From assembly GCF_000170855.1 (NCBI RefSeq), contig NZ_ABCQ01000011.1, positions 1 through 64,000 on the forward strand: a stretch of 64,000 nucleotides of DNA. The letters run 5' to 3'. Below the pieces are notes generated by a model, which was not told the DNA's origin, did no database searches, and worked only from the letters and a program-made list of their open reading frames with translations. This stretch comes from Moritella sp. PE36 (GTDB lineage Bacteria; Pseudomonadota; Gammaproteobacteria; Enterobacterales; Moritellaceae). Of the stretch, positions 1-8,881 are shown one piece after another. Every line of letters begins with the position of its first letter. The first letter of the stretch is position 1. The position numbers and the translations under genes are program-made.

Positions 1-90
1 AAAATTTGCACCAAGATGGTGACAAAATGTGAGCAATGTATCATTTTGTGAGCAAGATCTCTAAACTCAGACATAGCAACAAACAGGCAG

Positions 91-116
91 CAAAAAGCCC
101 GCTACATAGCGGGCTT
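91..116 (-). terminator. Rho-independent terminator of pstS
   Basis: An 8-bp stem (AAGCCCGC paired with GCGGGCTT) with a 6-nt loop is followed on the minus strand by a T-run. It lies about 30 nt past the pstS stop codon. Confidence 0.85.
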
Positions 117-143
117 CGAATCATTTAACCTTAGTAACCAATA

Positions 144-1121
144 TTACAGTGTAATACCCGCTTTCTTAAGATCTTTTGATGTTACTGAGTTCGGTAGTGG
201 CACGTAACCATCTTTCGCTACGATTTTCTGACCTTGTTTCGATAACATGAATTTTAAGAACTCTGTTTGCATTGGTGATAATGACTTATTTGGGCTCTTG
301 TTAACATAAACGTATAGGTAACGAGACAGTGGGTATTTACCTGATGCAGCGTTATCGAGTGATGCTTCAATGTAGTTCGTGCCTTTTTTCGCCAGTGGTA
401 CTGCACGTACGCCCGATGTTTTGTAACCGATACCAGAGTAACCGATTGCATTTAGCGATGATGATACCGACTGTACAACAGATGCTGAACCCGGTTGCTC
501 ATTGACGTTGTTTTTAAAATCACCTTTACACAGTGCTTTCTTCTTAAAGTAACCGTAAGTACCCGATACTGAGTTACGACCAAATAATTGGATATCACGC
601 TCTGCCCAAGAACCTTGTAGGCCAAGTTCACCCCAACGTTCAACACGCTTAGCTTCACCACATTTTAGTGTGCTTGAGAAGATTGCATCGACATCAGCAA
701 TGTTTAAACCTTTAATCGGGTTATCTTTATGGACGAATACCGCAAGTGCATCGATAGCAACACGGATAGCGGTTGGCTTGTAACCATAACGTTTTTCAAA
801 CGCTTCTATTTCTTTAGACTTCATCTTACGGCTCATTGGACCGAATTGTGAAGTACCTTCAGTAAGTGCCGGTGGCGCAGTAGAAGAGCCAGCGGCTTGA
901 ATTTGAACGTTAACACTCGGGTAAGTATATTTGAATTCTTCAGCCCACAACGTCATCATGTTTGCTAATGTATCTGAACCAACTGTAGATAGATTACCTG
1001 AGATTCCGCTTACTTTTTTATATTCTGGTAATTTAGGGTCTAGACCTGCTGCAAATGCGCTTTGTGAAGCGATTGCTGTCATTGATATCCCTAATGCTAC
1101 AACAATTTGTTTAATATTCAT
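144..1121 (-). CDS. pstS: Periplasmic phosphate-binding protein PstS
   Basis: 325-residue substrate-binding protein that captures phosphate in the periplasm for an ABC importer. Residues 1-24 form a Sec signal peptide ending AFA; the mature part carries the family's ligand-loop signatures, including VGSDT near residue 48, AGSSTAPP near 77 and the [10 protein letters not shown] loop near 182. It follows phoB-phoR on the same strand but has its own Pho-box array, a long repeat-containing leader and its own terminator, so it is probably a separate PhoB-induced unit. No pstC, pstA or pstB is next to it; the permease genes must lie elsewhere, or to the left of the window. Confidence 0.93.
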   Translation of the reverse strand: MNIKQIVVALGISMTAIASQSAFAAGLDPKLPEYKKVSGISGNLSTVGSDTLANMMTLWAEEFKYTYPSVNVQIQAAGSSTAPPALTEGTSQFGPMSRKMKSKEIEAFEKRYGYKPTAIRVAIDALAVFVHKDNPIKGLNIADVDAIFSSTLKCGEAKRVERWGELGLQGSWAERDIQLFGRNSVSGTYGYFKKKALCKGDFKNNVNEQPGSASVVQSVSSSLNAIGYSGIGYKTSGVRAVPLAKKGTNYIEASLDNAASGKYPLSRYLYVYVNKSPNKSLSPMQTEFLKFMLSKQGQKIVAKDGYVPLPNSVTSKDLKKAGITL

Positions 1122-1151
1122 TTTTACTTCTCCAAGTATAATTTTTATTTT

Positions 1152-1285
1152 GTGTCTATGACTACAAGGTATATAAGCTTTGTATTTAGTGTCTACGACT
1201 ACAAGTGATATAAGCTTTGTATTTAGTGTCTACGACTACAAGTGATATAAGCATGTATCTCGTTTCTGTGACTACAAGTATTCAA
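1152..1285 (-). repeat. 37-bp tandem repeats in the pstS leader
   Basis: Three copies of a 36-37-bp unit (1152-1188, 1189-1225, 1226-1261) and part of a fourth (1262-1285) sit between the Pho boxes and the pstS start codon. Units 1 and 2 differ at only a few positions, and divergence grows toward the promoter side. Each holds the shared core GACTACAAG. They would be transcribed as part of the pstS 5' leader. Confidence 0.85.
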
Positions 1286-1292
1286 TAAACTG

Positions 1293-1332
1293 ATGACAAT
1301 AATATGAATGAAACATGACGGTTTGATGACAG
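1293..1332 (-). promoter_or_regulatory. Pho-box array upstream of pstS
   Basis: Reading the minus strand, four 7-bp half-sites occur at an exact 11-bp period: CTGTCAT (1332-1326), CCGTCAT (1321-1315), CATTCAT (1310-1304) and TTGTCAT (1299-1293). This is the repeat geometry of tandem PhoB boxes. A -10-like TGAATACT lies about 10 bp further on. Confidence 0.85.
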
Positions 1333-1345
1333 TGCGCAATTAATA

Positions 1346-1375
1346 CTAAAAAACCCATCACAGCGGGATGGGTTT
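1346..1375 (-). terminator. Terminator downstream of phoR
   Basis: A 9-bp stem (AAACCCATC with GATGGGTTT, 7-nt loop) followed by T6 on the minus strand, 26 nt past the phoR stop. It separates phoBR transcription from pstS. Confidence 0.82.
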
Positions 1376-1400
1376 AATAACGAGGTTAAAGGCGATAACG

Positions 1401-2699
1401 TTAGTGACGTTTTACATAAAGAACCAAGGGTAGCGTAAAGCTAAAACAACTCCCTTCGTTTACTTTACTATCAATGTCCAACACGCTGTCATGATTGCTT
1501 AATACATGCTTCACAATCGACAAACCGATACCTGAACCACCAGAGTCACGTGAACGCGCATCATCAACACGATAAAAACGCTCAGTTAAATGATGCACAT
1601 GCTCCGCAGAGATACCATCACCATTATCGGTCACGCTAAATGAGCCACCAGCAGACGTTTGTTTCCACTCAACGACAACTTTACCTTGTTCAGGTGTATA
1701 GCGTACCGCGTTGTAAATTAAGTTAGATACTGCACTGCGTAATTGCGATTCATCACCCATGGCAAACAACCCATGTTCGACATGGAATTCCACTTTTAAG
1801 GCTTTATCCGCCCCTAAAATTAATACTTCTTGCTCTAACATCGACAGCATAAACGGAATATCAACTTGCTTTTCAAAGTCGACCGCTTGTGCGGCTTCAA
1901 TACGCGATAAGGCGAGCAGCTGATTTACTAATGAATCCATACGCGCCGTTTGTTCAGACATCACTTTATGCGCACGGGCAAACATTTTATCCCCCTCATC
2001 CGGTTCAAGCATTTCCAGATAACCCTTTAATACGGTTAACGGGGTACGTAATTCATGAGAAACATTGCCCATAAAATTACGTCTCACTTGTTCCAGTTGA
2101 CGCAGTTCGGTGACATCACGAGCCACCAGCATCGATTGATCATCGGTATAAGTCATCACCCGAATTTCTAACGTCTTGGCATGATGGATTGGCGAGGTGA
2201 TCTCTAACGGTTCTCGATAATCTTTGGAGTTTAAATATTGAATAAAATCCGGCGTTCGGATCAAATTACCAATATGTTGATGGGCATCTTCAGGCCATTT
2301 CAAGCCAATCATTTGTTGCGCTAATTTATTACACCACATAATAGAAAAATCCGTATCTAACGCCACCACCGCATCCGGCAAAGCCTCTGCACCTTCACGG
2401 AAACGGCGGATAACCATACGTAATTCTTTACGTTTACGCTTATGTCGTCGCTGCAAACGATAGATACCATTGAAAATAGATTCCCAACTGCCTTTACCTT
2501 CTGGTGGTGTCGCACTGCGCTCAACCCACAACCATTTATGCAATACATACTGACTACGATACAGAGCAATGACATTTACCACAGTGGCAATGAGTAAACT
2601 CAATGTAATGTTATCAATGATCAAACCAACAAGAAAAAACGGGATATACCAATAAACTAGTCGCCATAAGCCACTGACAAAAACATTCGTTTTATTCAT
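1401..2699 (-). CDS. phoR: Phosphate-regulon sensor histidine kinase PhoR
   Basis: 432 residues, matching the usual PhoR length of about 430. Two N-terminal membrane segments lie at about 12-28 and 32-48, followed by a positively charged linker, a PAS domain (about 100-195), the HisKA dimerisation domain with phosphoacceptor His215 in SHELRTP, and a HATPase domain with N-box NLIYNAVRY and G-boxes DNGDGI and GGSGIGLSIV. It senses Pi status through the Pst system and phosphorylates or dephosphorylates PhoB. It starts 22 nt after phoB, so the two form one operon. Confidence 0.95.
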   Translation of the reverse strand: MNKTNVFVSGLWRLVYWYIPFFLVGLIIDNITLSLLIATVVNVIALYRSQYVLHKWLWVERSATPPEGKGSWESIFNGIYRLQRRHKRKRKELRMVIRRFREGAEALPDAVVALDTDFSIMWCNKLAQQMIGLKWPEDAHQHIGNLIRTPDFIQYLNSKDYREPLEITSPIHHAKTLEIRVMTYTDDQSMLVARDVTELRQLEQVRRNFMGNVSHELRTPLTVLKGYLEMLEPDEGDKMFARAHKVMSEQTARMDSLVNQLLALSRIEAAQAVDFEKQVDIPFMLSMLEQEVLILGADKALKVEFHVEHGLFAMGDESQLRSAVSNLIYNAVRYTPEQGKVVVEWKQTSAGGSFSVTDNGDGISAEHVHHLTERFYRVDDARSRDSGGSGIGLSIVKHVLSNHDSVLDIDSKVNEGSCFSFTLPLVLYVKRH

Positions 2700-2721
2700 A
2701 TTGAAACTTCAACTCTCATGA

Positions 2722-3408
2722 TTAACGTATCGAGAAGCGATAACCTGCACCACGCACGGTTTGTACATATTTGTCATGTTCACTCGGTGTTAATGCTTTA
2801 CGTAGACGACGGATATGCACATCAACCGTACGGTCTTCAACATACACATTCATACCCCAAACATTATCTAATAACTGCTCTCGGCTATATACGCGTTCTG
2901 GATGAGTCATAAAAAAGTGTAATAATTTAAATTCAGTGGGACCAATATCAATCACGGTATCATTCGCTGAGACGCGATGAGCCACAGGATCAAGTTGTAA
3001 ACCATGGATATCAATCACAGTATCTTGTGTCATAGGGGCAACGCGACGCATTACCGCATTTAAACGGGCAATCAATTCTTTTGGTGAAAATGGTTTGGTA
3101 ATATAATCATCCGCGCCCACTTCCAAACCTTTAACCTTATCCTCTTCTTCACCACGTGCGGTTAACATCACCACCGGGATCGCGGATAAATGCGGTTGAG
3201 ATTTCAGGTGTTTAATATATTTAATACCACTACCACCCGGTAACATCCAATCTAATAAGATTAAATTAGGGTAAGGTTCGACCAGCCGGTCTACCGCTTC
3301 GTTATAATCCCCTGCTTCGACAACATCAAATCCTTTTTGCTCTAACGCAAAACACAGCATTTCTCGGATCGCTAGTTCATCTTCAACTACTAAAATTCGC
3401 TTAGACAC
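2722..3408 (-). CDS. phoB: Phosphate response regulator PhoB
   Basis: 228-residue OmpR/PhoB-type regulator. The receiver domain holds the acidic pocket at Asp10-Glu11, phosphoacceptor Asp53 in LLDWMLPG and the conserved Lys in TKPFSP; the C-terminal winged helix ends with the DNA-recognition region [14 protein letters not shown]. It binds the Pho boxes seen at pstS and at the Na+/Pi transporter in this window. The start codon is GTG, preceded on the minus strand by AAGGA at 8-nt spacing. A Pho box for autoregulation is not obvious in the upstream region. Confidence 0.95.
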   Translation of the reverse strand: MSKRILVVEDELAIREMLCFALEQKGFDVVEAGDYNEAVDRLVEPYPNLILLDWMLPGGSGIKYIKHLKSQPHLSAIPVVMLTARGEEEDKVKGLEVGADDYITKPFSPKELIARLNAVMRRVAPMTQDTVIDIHGLQLDPVAHRVSANDTVIDIGPTEFKLLHFFMTHPERVYSREQLLDNVWGMNVYVEDRTVDVHIRRLRKALTPSEHDKYVQTVRGAGYRFSIR

Positions 3409-3756
3409 TTTGAATATCCTTTACTATTAGTCCCTTTATTAACTGTTGCCAGTCAGTAAAGTAATGATGAAAGACCCATTTATCTTCCGACTTTAACTGA
3501 AAGCAATTATCAGCTCAATATGTTTCAGAATTATTACATTAATGAATTTTTTATTAAAAATTAGCTTCATAGCTAATAAACGTCATAAATAAGGTATAAA
3601 TATAACATTTAATTAAAGTGCTGATATTATTAATCAAAACTAGCTTTTCCATTATTCATTTATACTTTTAAATAACACCAATCAGTATTGGGTGAAAATG
3701 TTGATTGCTGCATGTTTAGCCAAGTGCCAAACTTGTATTTCCAACATCCTTGAGTA
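3409..3756. other. Intergenic region between divergent phoB and rdgC
   Basis: About 350 nt of AT-rich DNA that should carry the phoB promoter on the left and the rdgC promoter on the right. I see no convincing ORF, repeat or strong Pho box; CTTTCAT-like pieces near 3460 do not keep the 11-bp period. Confidence 0.6.
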
Positions 3757-3776
3757 TACTGGTTATCCAAACAGTT
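3757..3776 (+). promoter_or_regulatory. Candidate LexA (SOS) box upstream of rdgC
   Basis: TACTGGTTATCCAAACAGTT keeps the CTG-N10-CAG core of gammaproteobacterial LexA sites, with flanking TA on the left. The left half is CTGG instead of CTGT, a variant also found in the E. coli ruvA site. It ends 20 nt before the rdgC start codon. Confidence 0.45.
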
Positions 3777-3796
3777 GATACCAAGGTCCTGCTATA

Positions 3797-4714
3797 ATGT
3801 GGTTTAAAAACTTACTAATTTATCGTTTCACTCGTCCATTTGAATTAGATATTGAACAACTTGAAACCAAGTTAGCTGATTTTCCTTTTACCCCTTGCGG
3901 TAGCCAGGATTTATCCAAGTTCGGTTGGGTCAAGCCACTGGGTAAATCAGGTCAGGCTTTAACGCATGGCATTACAGATAACATCCTGATCTGTGCGAAA
4001 AAAGAAGACAAAGTATTACCAGCATCCGTTGTCAAAGACATGCTACAAGAAAAAGTTGATACGATTGAAGCAGAACAAGGCCGTGGTCTAAAGAAAAAAG
4101 AAAAAGATGCACTAAAAGAAGATATCGTTCATCAACTATTACCACGTGCATTCCCGCGCAGTAGCCAAACATTTGCTTGGATCTGTCCGTCACAAAACTT
4201 ATTAGTGGTTGATGCATCAAGCGCGAAAAAAGCCGAAGACCTCATTGCTTTATTACGTAAGTGTGTCGGTAGCCTACCCGTTGTGCCTGTTGCTTTAACG
4301 ACACCAGCAGATATAACCATGACCGAATGGTTAAATAGCGGCAGTGCGGCACCGGGTTTTGAATTAGGTGACGAAGCTGAATTACGCTCTGCACTTGAAC
4401 ATGGCGGCATTATCCGTTGTAAAGAACAAGACTTAACCAGTGAAGAGATCAAACACCATCTTAACGCAGATAAATTAGTCACTAAATTAGCCCTAGACTG
4501 GAGTGAGTCACTGTCTTTCTTACTTGGCGAAGACATGTCGGTAAAACGTCTTAAATTTAGTGATCTCATCAGAGAACAAAATGATGATGTTGCAACCGAT
4601 GATTACGCAGCTAAATTTGATGCCGACTTTGCCTTAATGACTGGCGAGTTAATGCGCTTTATCCCAGACCTGATCACAGCATTAGGCGGCGAAGAAGCAA
4701 CCACATCAAAATAA
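3797..4714 (+). CDS. rdgC: Recombination-associated protein RdgC
   Basis: 305 residues, close to E. coli RdgC (303). It aligns over its whole length, beginning MWFKNL and including FTPCGSQD, the charged GRGLKKKEKDAL stretch, LLPRAF, SSAKKAEDLIALLRK and FDADFALMTGEL. RdgC is a ring-shaped DNA-binding dimer that restrains RecA. A TATAAT overlaps the start codon, but AAGG about 10 nt upstream and the match with the family N-terminus support this ATG. It is transcribed divergently from phoB. Confidence 0.95.
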   Translation: MWFKNLLIYRFTRPFELDIEQLETKLADFPFTPCGSQDLSKFGWVKPLGKSGQALTHGITDNILICAKKEDKVLPASVVKDMLQEKVDTIEAEQGRGLKKKEKDALKEDIVHQLLPRAFPRSSQTFAWICPSQNLLVVDASSAKKAEDLIALLRKCVGSLPVVPVALTTPADITMTEWLNSGSAAPGFELGDEAELRSALEHGGIIRCKEQDLTSEEIKHHLNADKLVTKLALDWSESLSFLLGEDMSVKRLKFSDLIREQNDDVATDDYAAKFDADFALMTGELMRFIPDLITALGGEEATTSK

Positions 4715-4726
4715 TAATGCACGCTT

Positions 4727-4752
4727 GCAGTATACAGGTTTCTGTATACTGC
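4727..4752 (+). terminator. Hairpin after rdgC
   Basis: A perfect 11-bp stem (GCAGTATACAG with its complement) and 4-nt loop starts 12 nt past the stop codon. No T-run follows, so it may protect the 3' end or terminate only weakly. Confidence 0.5.
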
Positions 4753-5016
4753 ATCTTCAACCAAACATGCTCAGCCTAGCGCTCTCATTTGCTATTCTTT
4801 AATTCAATTTCTATTTTATTCCCTATCCCCCCCATTTTGACCACACAATTAACATAACAAGACTGTCACAATTGCTATTTATGGCCTATAAAAGCCAACA
4901 AAACAGTCCATTCGCACATCAAGCCACACTAATACAAAAAATAAACACGACAAATTAATAAATATAAAACAGTAGCTTAAATAGTAATGCTAAATTTTTA
5001 TGACATTAAGAATTCA

Positions 5017-5050
5017 CTGTAATATTTCTGTCACATAACTTTGTTTTAAT
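5017..5050 (+). promoter_or_regulatory. Pho box and -10 of the Na+/Pi cotransporter promoter
   Basis: CTGTAATATTTCTGTCAC (5017-5034) is two half-sites 11 bp apart and agrees with the PhoB consensus at most positions. A -10-like TTTAAT lies at 5045-5050, 10 bp after the box, which is the spacing expected when PhoB replaces the -35 element. The rest of the 4753-5109 gap shows nothing else recognisable. Confidence 0.82.
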
Positions 5051-5109
5051 CCCCCTCGTCAACTAATTAAACAATCTGTCATTTGATACAGATAAAATGG
5101 TATTTAGAG

Positions 5110-6261
5110 ATGAAAAATAACGAAGCAATTGAATTAAACCCAAGCATGATGAAAAAAATATTTAGCTGGGTAAGTGTAGCCGCATTGGTATACTTAGTGC
5201 TAGTTGCAGTATCTACGGTGAGCGGAGGTTTCAAAATGTTCTCCGGTGGTAGCGCTGGTGCAGAACAAATTTTCGCTTTCGCAACCAATCCATTTGTAGC
5301 CTTATTATTAGGTATCCTAGTAACAGCATTAGTACAGTCTTCAAGTACAGTAACATCAGTAATCGTTGGCCTAGTAGCCGGTGGCTTACCAATCTCAATC
5401 GCAATTCCGATGGTGATGGGTGCCAATATGGGCACGACAATCACCAATACCTTTGTCAGCATGGGTCATATCCGAGACAAAGAAGAGTTCCAGCGTGCAT
5501 TTAGTGCGGCAACTGTACATGATTTCTTTAACATTCTTGCCGTTGCTATCTTCCTACCACTAGAAATTGCCTTTGGTATGCTTGAAAAAATGGCAACTTA
5601 CCTAGCCGAGTTCTTTGTTGGTGGTAGCAGCTTAAGCATTAAAGAATTCAACTTTATTAAACCGTTAACAAAACCTGCGGTAAACCAAATTAAAGAACTT
5701 GCATCCGCATTACCATTCGAAAGCAGCACAACGGGGCTGGTTATGGTATTCATCGGTATCTTCATGATTGGCTTCTCGGTGACCTTCCTGGGCAAAGTAT
5801 TAAAAGCTGTGATGGTTGGTCGTGCTAAAGCCGTGTTACACAATGCTATTGGTCGCGGTCCAATCGGTGGTATTCTATCGGGTACAGCGGTAACCGTGAT
5901 GGTGCAATCATCATCAACAACAACCAGCTTGATGATCCCACTAGCGGGTAGCGGCGTGTTTACCACACGTCAGATTTTCCCATTCACCTTGGGTGCGAAT
6001 ATCGGCACCACAATTACCGCATTACTGGCAGCAACATCAATCAGTGGTGATACAGCCCAACTAGCAATGACTATTGCACTGGTACACGTTATGTTTAACG
6101 TATTCGCAGTCGCGCTTATTTACGGTATCCCAGTACTACGTGAGATTCCAATTAAGTGTGCAGAAGCATTAGCACGCCAAGGTACTGAAAATAAATTCAT
6201 CGCTTTTGGTTATGTCATTGGTGCCTTCTTCGCACTACCTGGCCTGATGATTATATTCTAG
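5110..6261 (+). CDS. nptA: Na+/phosphate cotransporter, NptA type
   Basis: Integral inner-membrane carrier of the Na/Pi-cotransporter family (PF02690, related to eukaryotic SLC34), about 383 residues, the size of Vibrio NptA. It shows the family's inverted duplication: each half has a QSSST motif (about residues 76-80 and 266-270) followed by a GAN-GTT loop (GANMGTTITN and GANIGTTITA). The reading frame is open from a TTG at 5083, but ATG 5110 gives MKNNEAIELN, the more plausible N-terminus. The Pho box upstream and phoBR nearby support induction when phosphate is scarce. Confidence 0.9.
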   Translation: MKNNEAIELNPSMMKKIFSWVSVAALVYLVLVAVSTVSGGFKMFSGGSAGAEQIFAFATNPFVALLLGILVTALVQSSSTVTSVIVGLVAGGLPISIAIPMVMGANMGTTITNTFVSMGHIRDKEEFQRAFSAATVHDFFNILAVAIFLPLEIAFGMLEKMATYLAEFFVGGSSLSIKEFNFIKPLTKPAVNQIKELASALPFESSTTGLVMVFIGIFMIGFSVTFLGKVLKAVMVGRAKAVLHNAIGRGPIGGILSGTAVTVMVQSSSTTTSLMIPLAGSGVFTTRQIFPFTLGANIGTTITALLAATSISGDTAQLAMTIALVHVMFNVFAVALIYGIPVLREIPIKCAEALARQGTENKFIAFGYVIGAFFALPGLMIIF

Positions 6262-6320
6262 AGAATACAATGACAGATAATGGTGATGACGATTAATCAC
6301 CATTAAACTTTCAAGATTAA

Positions 6321-6350
6321 AAAGCTCAGACTTGCTCTGAGCTTTTTTTG
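6321..6350 (+). terminator. Terminator of nptA
   Basis: A 10-bp stem (AAAGCTCAGA/TCTGAGCTTT) with a 5-nt loop runs into T7, 60 nt past the nptA stop. Confidence 0.88.
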
Positions 6351-6533
6351 TTTCCGACTTTGACATCACTATCTTGCCCCCCTCCCTTGCAAATATCAGT
6401 AACCACTCTCGAGCACGATTAAATAAAAGCTGATCCAGATCAAGGTCAGATCCACAGCCAACACGTAGAATCGCGAACCTTGATGCCCTTAGGGTATTCC
6501 CTGACTTGAACTCAGACAAAAATTGAGGTTGAC

Positions 6534-7934
6534 ATGTTTACTCCAGAATTACTTTCCCCTGCAGGTTCACTAAAGAACATGCGCTATGCTTTCGCTTACG
6601 GTGCAGATGCTGTGTACGCTGGCCAACCACGCTATAGCCTACGTGTTCGTAACAATGAATTTAGCTTAGAAAACCTAGAAATTGGTATCAATGAAGCACA
6701 CGCACTTGGTAAGCAATTCTATGTGGTTTGTAATATCCAACCTCATAACTCAAAGTTAAAAACCTTCATCCGTGATTTAACGCCGATCATCGCCATGCAG
6801 CCTGACGCAATAATCATGTCTGATCCCGGTCTGATCATGATGGTGCGTGAAGCTTTCCCGGATATGGTTATTCACCTGTCAGTACAAGCAAACGCAGTGA
6901 ACTGGGCAACGGTAAAATTCTGGTATACCCAAGGCATCAAGCGGGTGATCTTATCGCGTGAATTATCCCTTGATGAAATTGAAGATATTCGTTTCCACTG
7001 CCCTGACATGGAAATCGAAGTATTTGTGCATGGCGCACTGTGCATGGCTTACTCGGGTCGCTGCCTGCTGTCTGGTTACATTAACAAACGCGATCCGAAC
7101 CAAGGTTCATGCACTAACTCATGTCGTTGGAAATACGATGCCCATGAGGCCACCGAAAATGAAAACGGTGATATTGTGGCAACCAACCCAGAAATTTATA
7201 TACCAGAAACTAAGTCACCAGAGACTAAATCACCAGAAACTGAGTCACCAGCGCCGACATTAGGTAAAGGTAAACCGACCGACCAAATCTTCTTATTACA
7301 AGAACAAGGTCGTCCAAATGAATATATGCCTGCGTTTGAAGATGAGCATGGTACGTACATCATGAACTCAAAAGACCTGCGTGCGATCCAACACGTTGAA
7401 CGTCTGACTAAAATGGGCGTACATTCATTAAAAATTGAAGGTCGTACTAAATCGTACTACTACTGTGCGCGTACCGCACAAGTATATAAACAAGCGATTA
7501 ATGATGCTGTTGCAGGCCGTGACTTTGATCCCTCGCTATTGGGAACACTAGAACACCTTGCACACCGTGGTTATACCGAAGGTTTCTTAAGCCGTCATAC
7601 CCACGATGCATACCAAAACTACGATTACGGTTATTCAATCAGTGAAACCCAGCAATTTGTCGGTGAGTTCAATGGTCGTAACGATAAAGGCCTTGCTGAA
7701 GTGATCGTGAAGAACAAATTCTTAGTGGGTGACTCATTAGAATTAATGACACCACAAGGTAACATGACCTTCAAGCTGGAAGAATTAGAAAACCGTAAAG
7801 GTGAAGCAATGGACGTTGCGCCAGGTTCTGGCCACATTGTTTACTTGCCAGTACCAGAAGAAGTCACACTGGATCACGCATTGTTAATGCGTAACTTTCA
7901 TAACAGTGAAGATACGCGTAACCCGCATAAATAA
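6534..7934 (+). CDS. trhP: tRNA uridine-34 hydroxylation protein TrhP (YegQ), U32 family
   Basis: 466 residues; E. coli YegQ has about 453. The U32 core is very well conserved: LLSPAGSLKNMRYAFAYGAD at the start, IHLSVQANAVN, and the cysteine-bearing segment EVFVHGALCMAYSGRC...GSCTNSCRW (about residues 163-200) that holds an Fe-S cluster in this family. TrhP makes 5-hydroxyuridine at the tRNA wobble position using prephenate. The extra length is mainly a loop with three PET(K/E)S repeats encoded by 15-bp tandem units (7203-7247). GAGG about 6 nt upstream supports the start. yfhL follows after 26 nt. Confidence 0.93.
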   Translation: MFTPELLSPAGSLKNMRYAFAYGADAVYAGQPRYSLRVRNNEFSLENLEIGINEAHALGKQFYVVCNIQPHNSKLKTFIRDLTPIIAMQPDAIIMSDPGLIMMVREAFPDMVIHLSVQANAVNWATVKFWYTQGIKRVILSRELSLDEIEDIRFHCPDMEIEVFVHGALCMAYSGRCLLSGYINKRDPNQGSCTNSCRWKYDAHEATENENGDIVATNPEIYIPETKSPETKSPETESPAPTLGKGKPTDQIFLLQEQGRPNEYMPAFEDEHGTYIMNSKDLRAIQHVERLTKMGVHSLKIEGRTKSYYYCARTAQVYKQAINDAVAGRDFDPSLLGTLEHLAHRGYTEGFLSRHTHDAYQNYDYGYSISETQQFVGEFNGRNDKGLAEVIVKNKFLVGDSLELMTPQGNMTFKLEELENRKGEAMDVAPGSGHIVYLPVPEEVTLDHALLMRNFHNSEDTRNPHK

Positions 7935-7960
7935 TCCATTAGGAAAGAAGACATAACCTT

Positions 7961-8224
7961 ATGGCATTATTAATTAATGATAAGTGTATTAACTGTGACA
8001 TGTGTGATCCGGAGTGCCCGAATGGTGCAATCACCTTTGGCGCGAAGATTTATGAAATCGACCCGCTGTTATGTACCGAGTGCGTGGGACATTATGATAA
8101 ACCGACCTGTAAAACTGTTTGCCCGATTAACTGCATAATTACCGATCCGAATTATGTCGAAAAAGAGGAAGCATTATGGGAAAAATTTGTCATGATCCAA
8201 GAAGCGATAAAAGCCGCACGCTAA
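7961..8224 (+). CDS. yfhL: YfhL-type 2[4Fe-4S] ferredoxin
   Basis: 87-residue ferredoxin. Cluster ligands are visible as C9-x2-C12-x2-C15-x3-C19 and C38-x2-C41-x8-C50-x3-C54; the eight-residue insertion between the second and third ligands of the second motif is typical of the Alvin/YfhL-type ferredoxins. Its position directly behind trhP, probably co-transcribed, suggests it delivers electrons for TrhP-dependent tRNA hydroxylation; that partnership is inferred from context and my recollection of the E. coli pathway. Confidence 0.92.
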   Translation: MALLINDKCINCDMCDPECPNGAITFGAKIYEIDPLLCTECVGHYDKPTCKTVCPINCIITDPNYVEKEEALWEKFVMIQEAIKAAR

Positions 8225-8251
8225 TCATAGTGTAGCCTGGGTATAAAAACT

Positions 8252-8281
8252 AAAACTGCGAGCTTATAGCTCGCCGTTTTT
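8252..8281. terminator. Bidirectional terminator between yfhL and rimJ
   Basis: A 6-bp GC-rich stem (GCGAGC/GCTCGC) flanked by AAAA on the left and TTTTT on the right serves both converging genes. The rimJ stop codon (8264-8266) lies in its loop. Confidence 0.75.
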
Positions 8282-8842
8282 CGCTGACCAATCTTCATGC
8301 AGTAATGCCGTTAATACATGGTCTTGCCAGCTTCCGGCAATCCTAAGATATTTTCGAGCATACCCTTCTCGTTCAAAACCAAGTCGCTGTAATAACGCAC
8401 CGCTACGCTCATTGGCCGGAATATAATTGGCCATGACGCGATTAAGGCCCATATTTTCAAACATGAAAGCTAAACAGCTTTGCAAAAACTCGACCATCAG
8501 CCCCTGCCCTTCATAAGCCTTGGAAATTGAATAACCGAGATAACAGGACTTGAACACACCTTGAATAATATTACTAAAATTGGCCACCGCGACGATCTCA
8601 GATTTATCCGGCGTCAAAGCGATAAAGTTGATCGCACTGGCATCATTAAATTCCGCATGAATTTGCTGAATACGTAATGTCCACCAACGCAATGTATAAT
8701 AAACGTCACTACGAATCGGCTCCCAAGGTGCAAGATGAACTTGATTACGAGCATAATACAGGCATAATTTTTCAGCATCACTCGCCATCGCCACTCGGAT
8801 AACTAAACGCTCAGTAACAAATTGGGGAAATTTTGATAACAT
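8264..8842 (-). CDS. rimJ: Ribosomal protein S5 alanine N-acetyltransferase RimJ-like
   Basis: 192-residue GNAT-fold acetyltransferase; E. coli RimJ has 194. Matching blocks are TERLVIR at the start, LAPWEP, VAVANFSNI, CYLGYSI (acetyl-CoA core), GQGLM, the VMANYIP-N-RSG-LL-RLGFE-EG segment and C-terminal WQDHVLTAL. The probable reaction is transfer of acetyl from acetyl-CoA to the N-terminal Ala of S5; related RimL-type enzymes cannot be excluded from sequence alone. It converges on yfhL. Confidence 0.85.
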   Translation of the reverse strand: MLSKFPQFVTERLVIRVAMASDAEKLCLYYARNQVHLAPWEPIRSDVYYTLRWWTLRIQQIHAEFNDASAINFIALTPDKSEIVAVANFSNIIQGVFKSCYLGYSISKAYEGQGLMVEFLQSCLAFMFENMGLNRVMANYIPANERSGALLQRLGFEREGYARKYLRIAGSWQDHVLTALLHEDWSAKNGEL

Positions 8843-8881
8843 CCAACACCTCAGCCAAACTAGATCAACACTAGATAAAAA

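Noticed and set aside
3440-3480. Pho-box-like CTTTCAT upstream of phoB
   Set aside because: Half-sites do not keep the 11-bp period seen at pstS and nptA.
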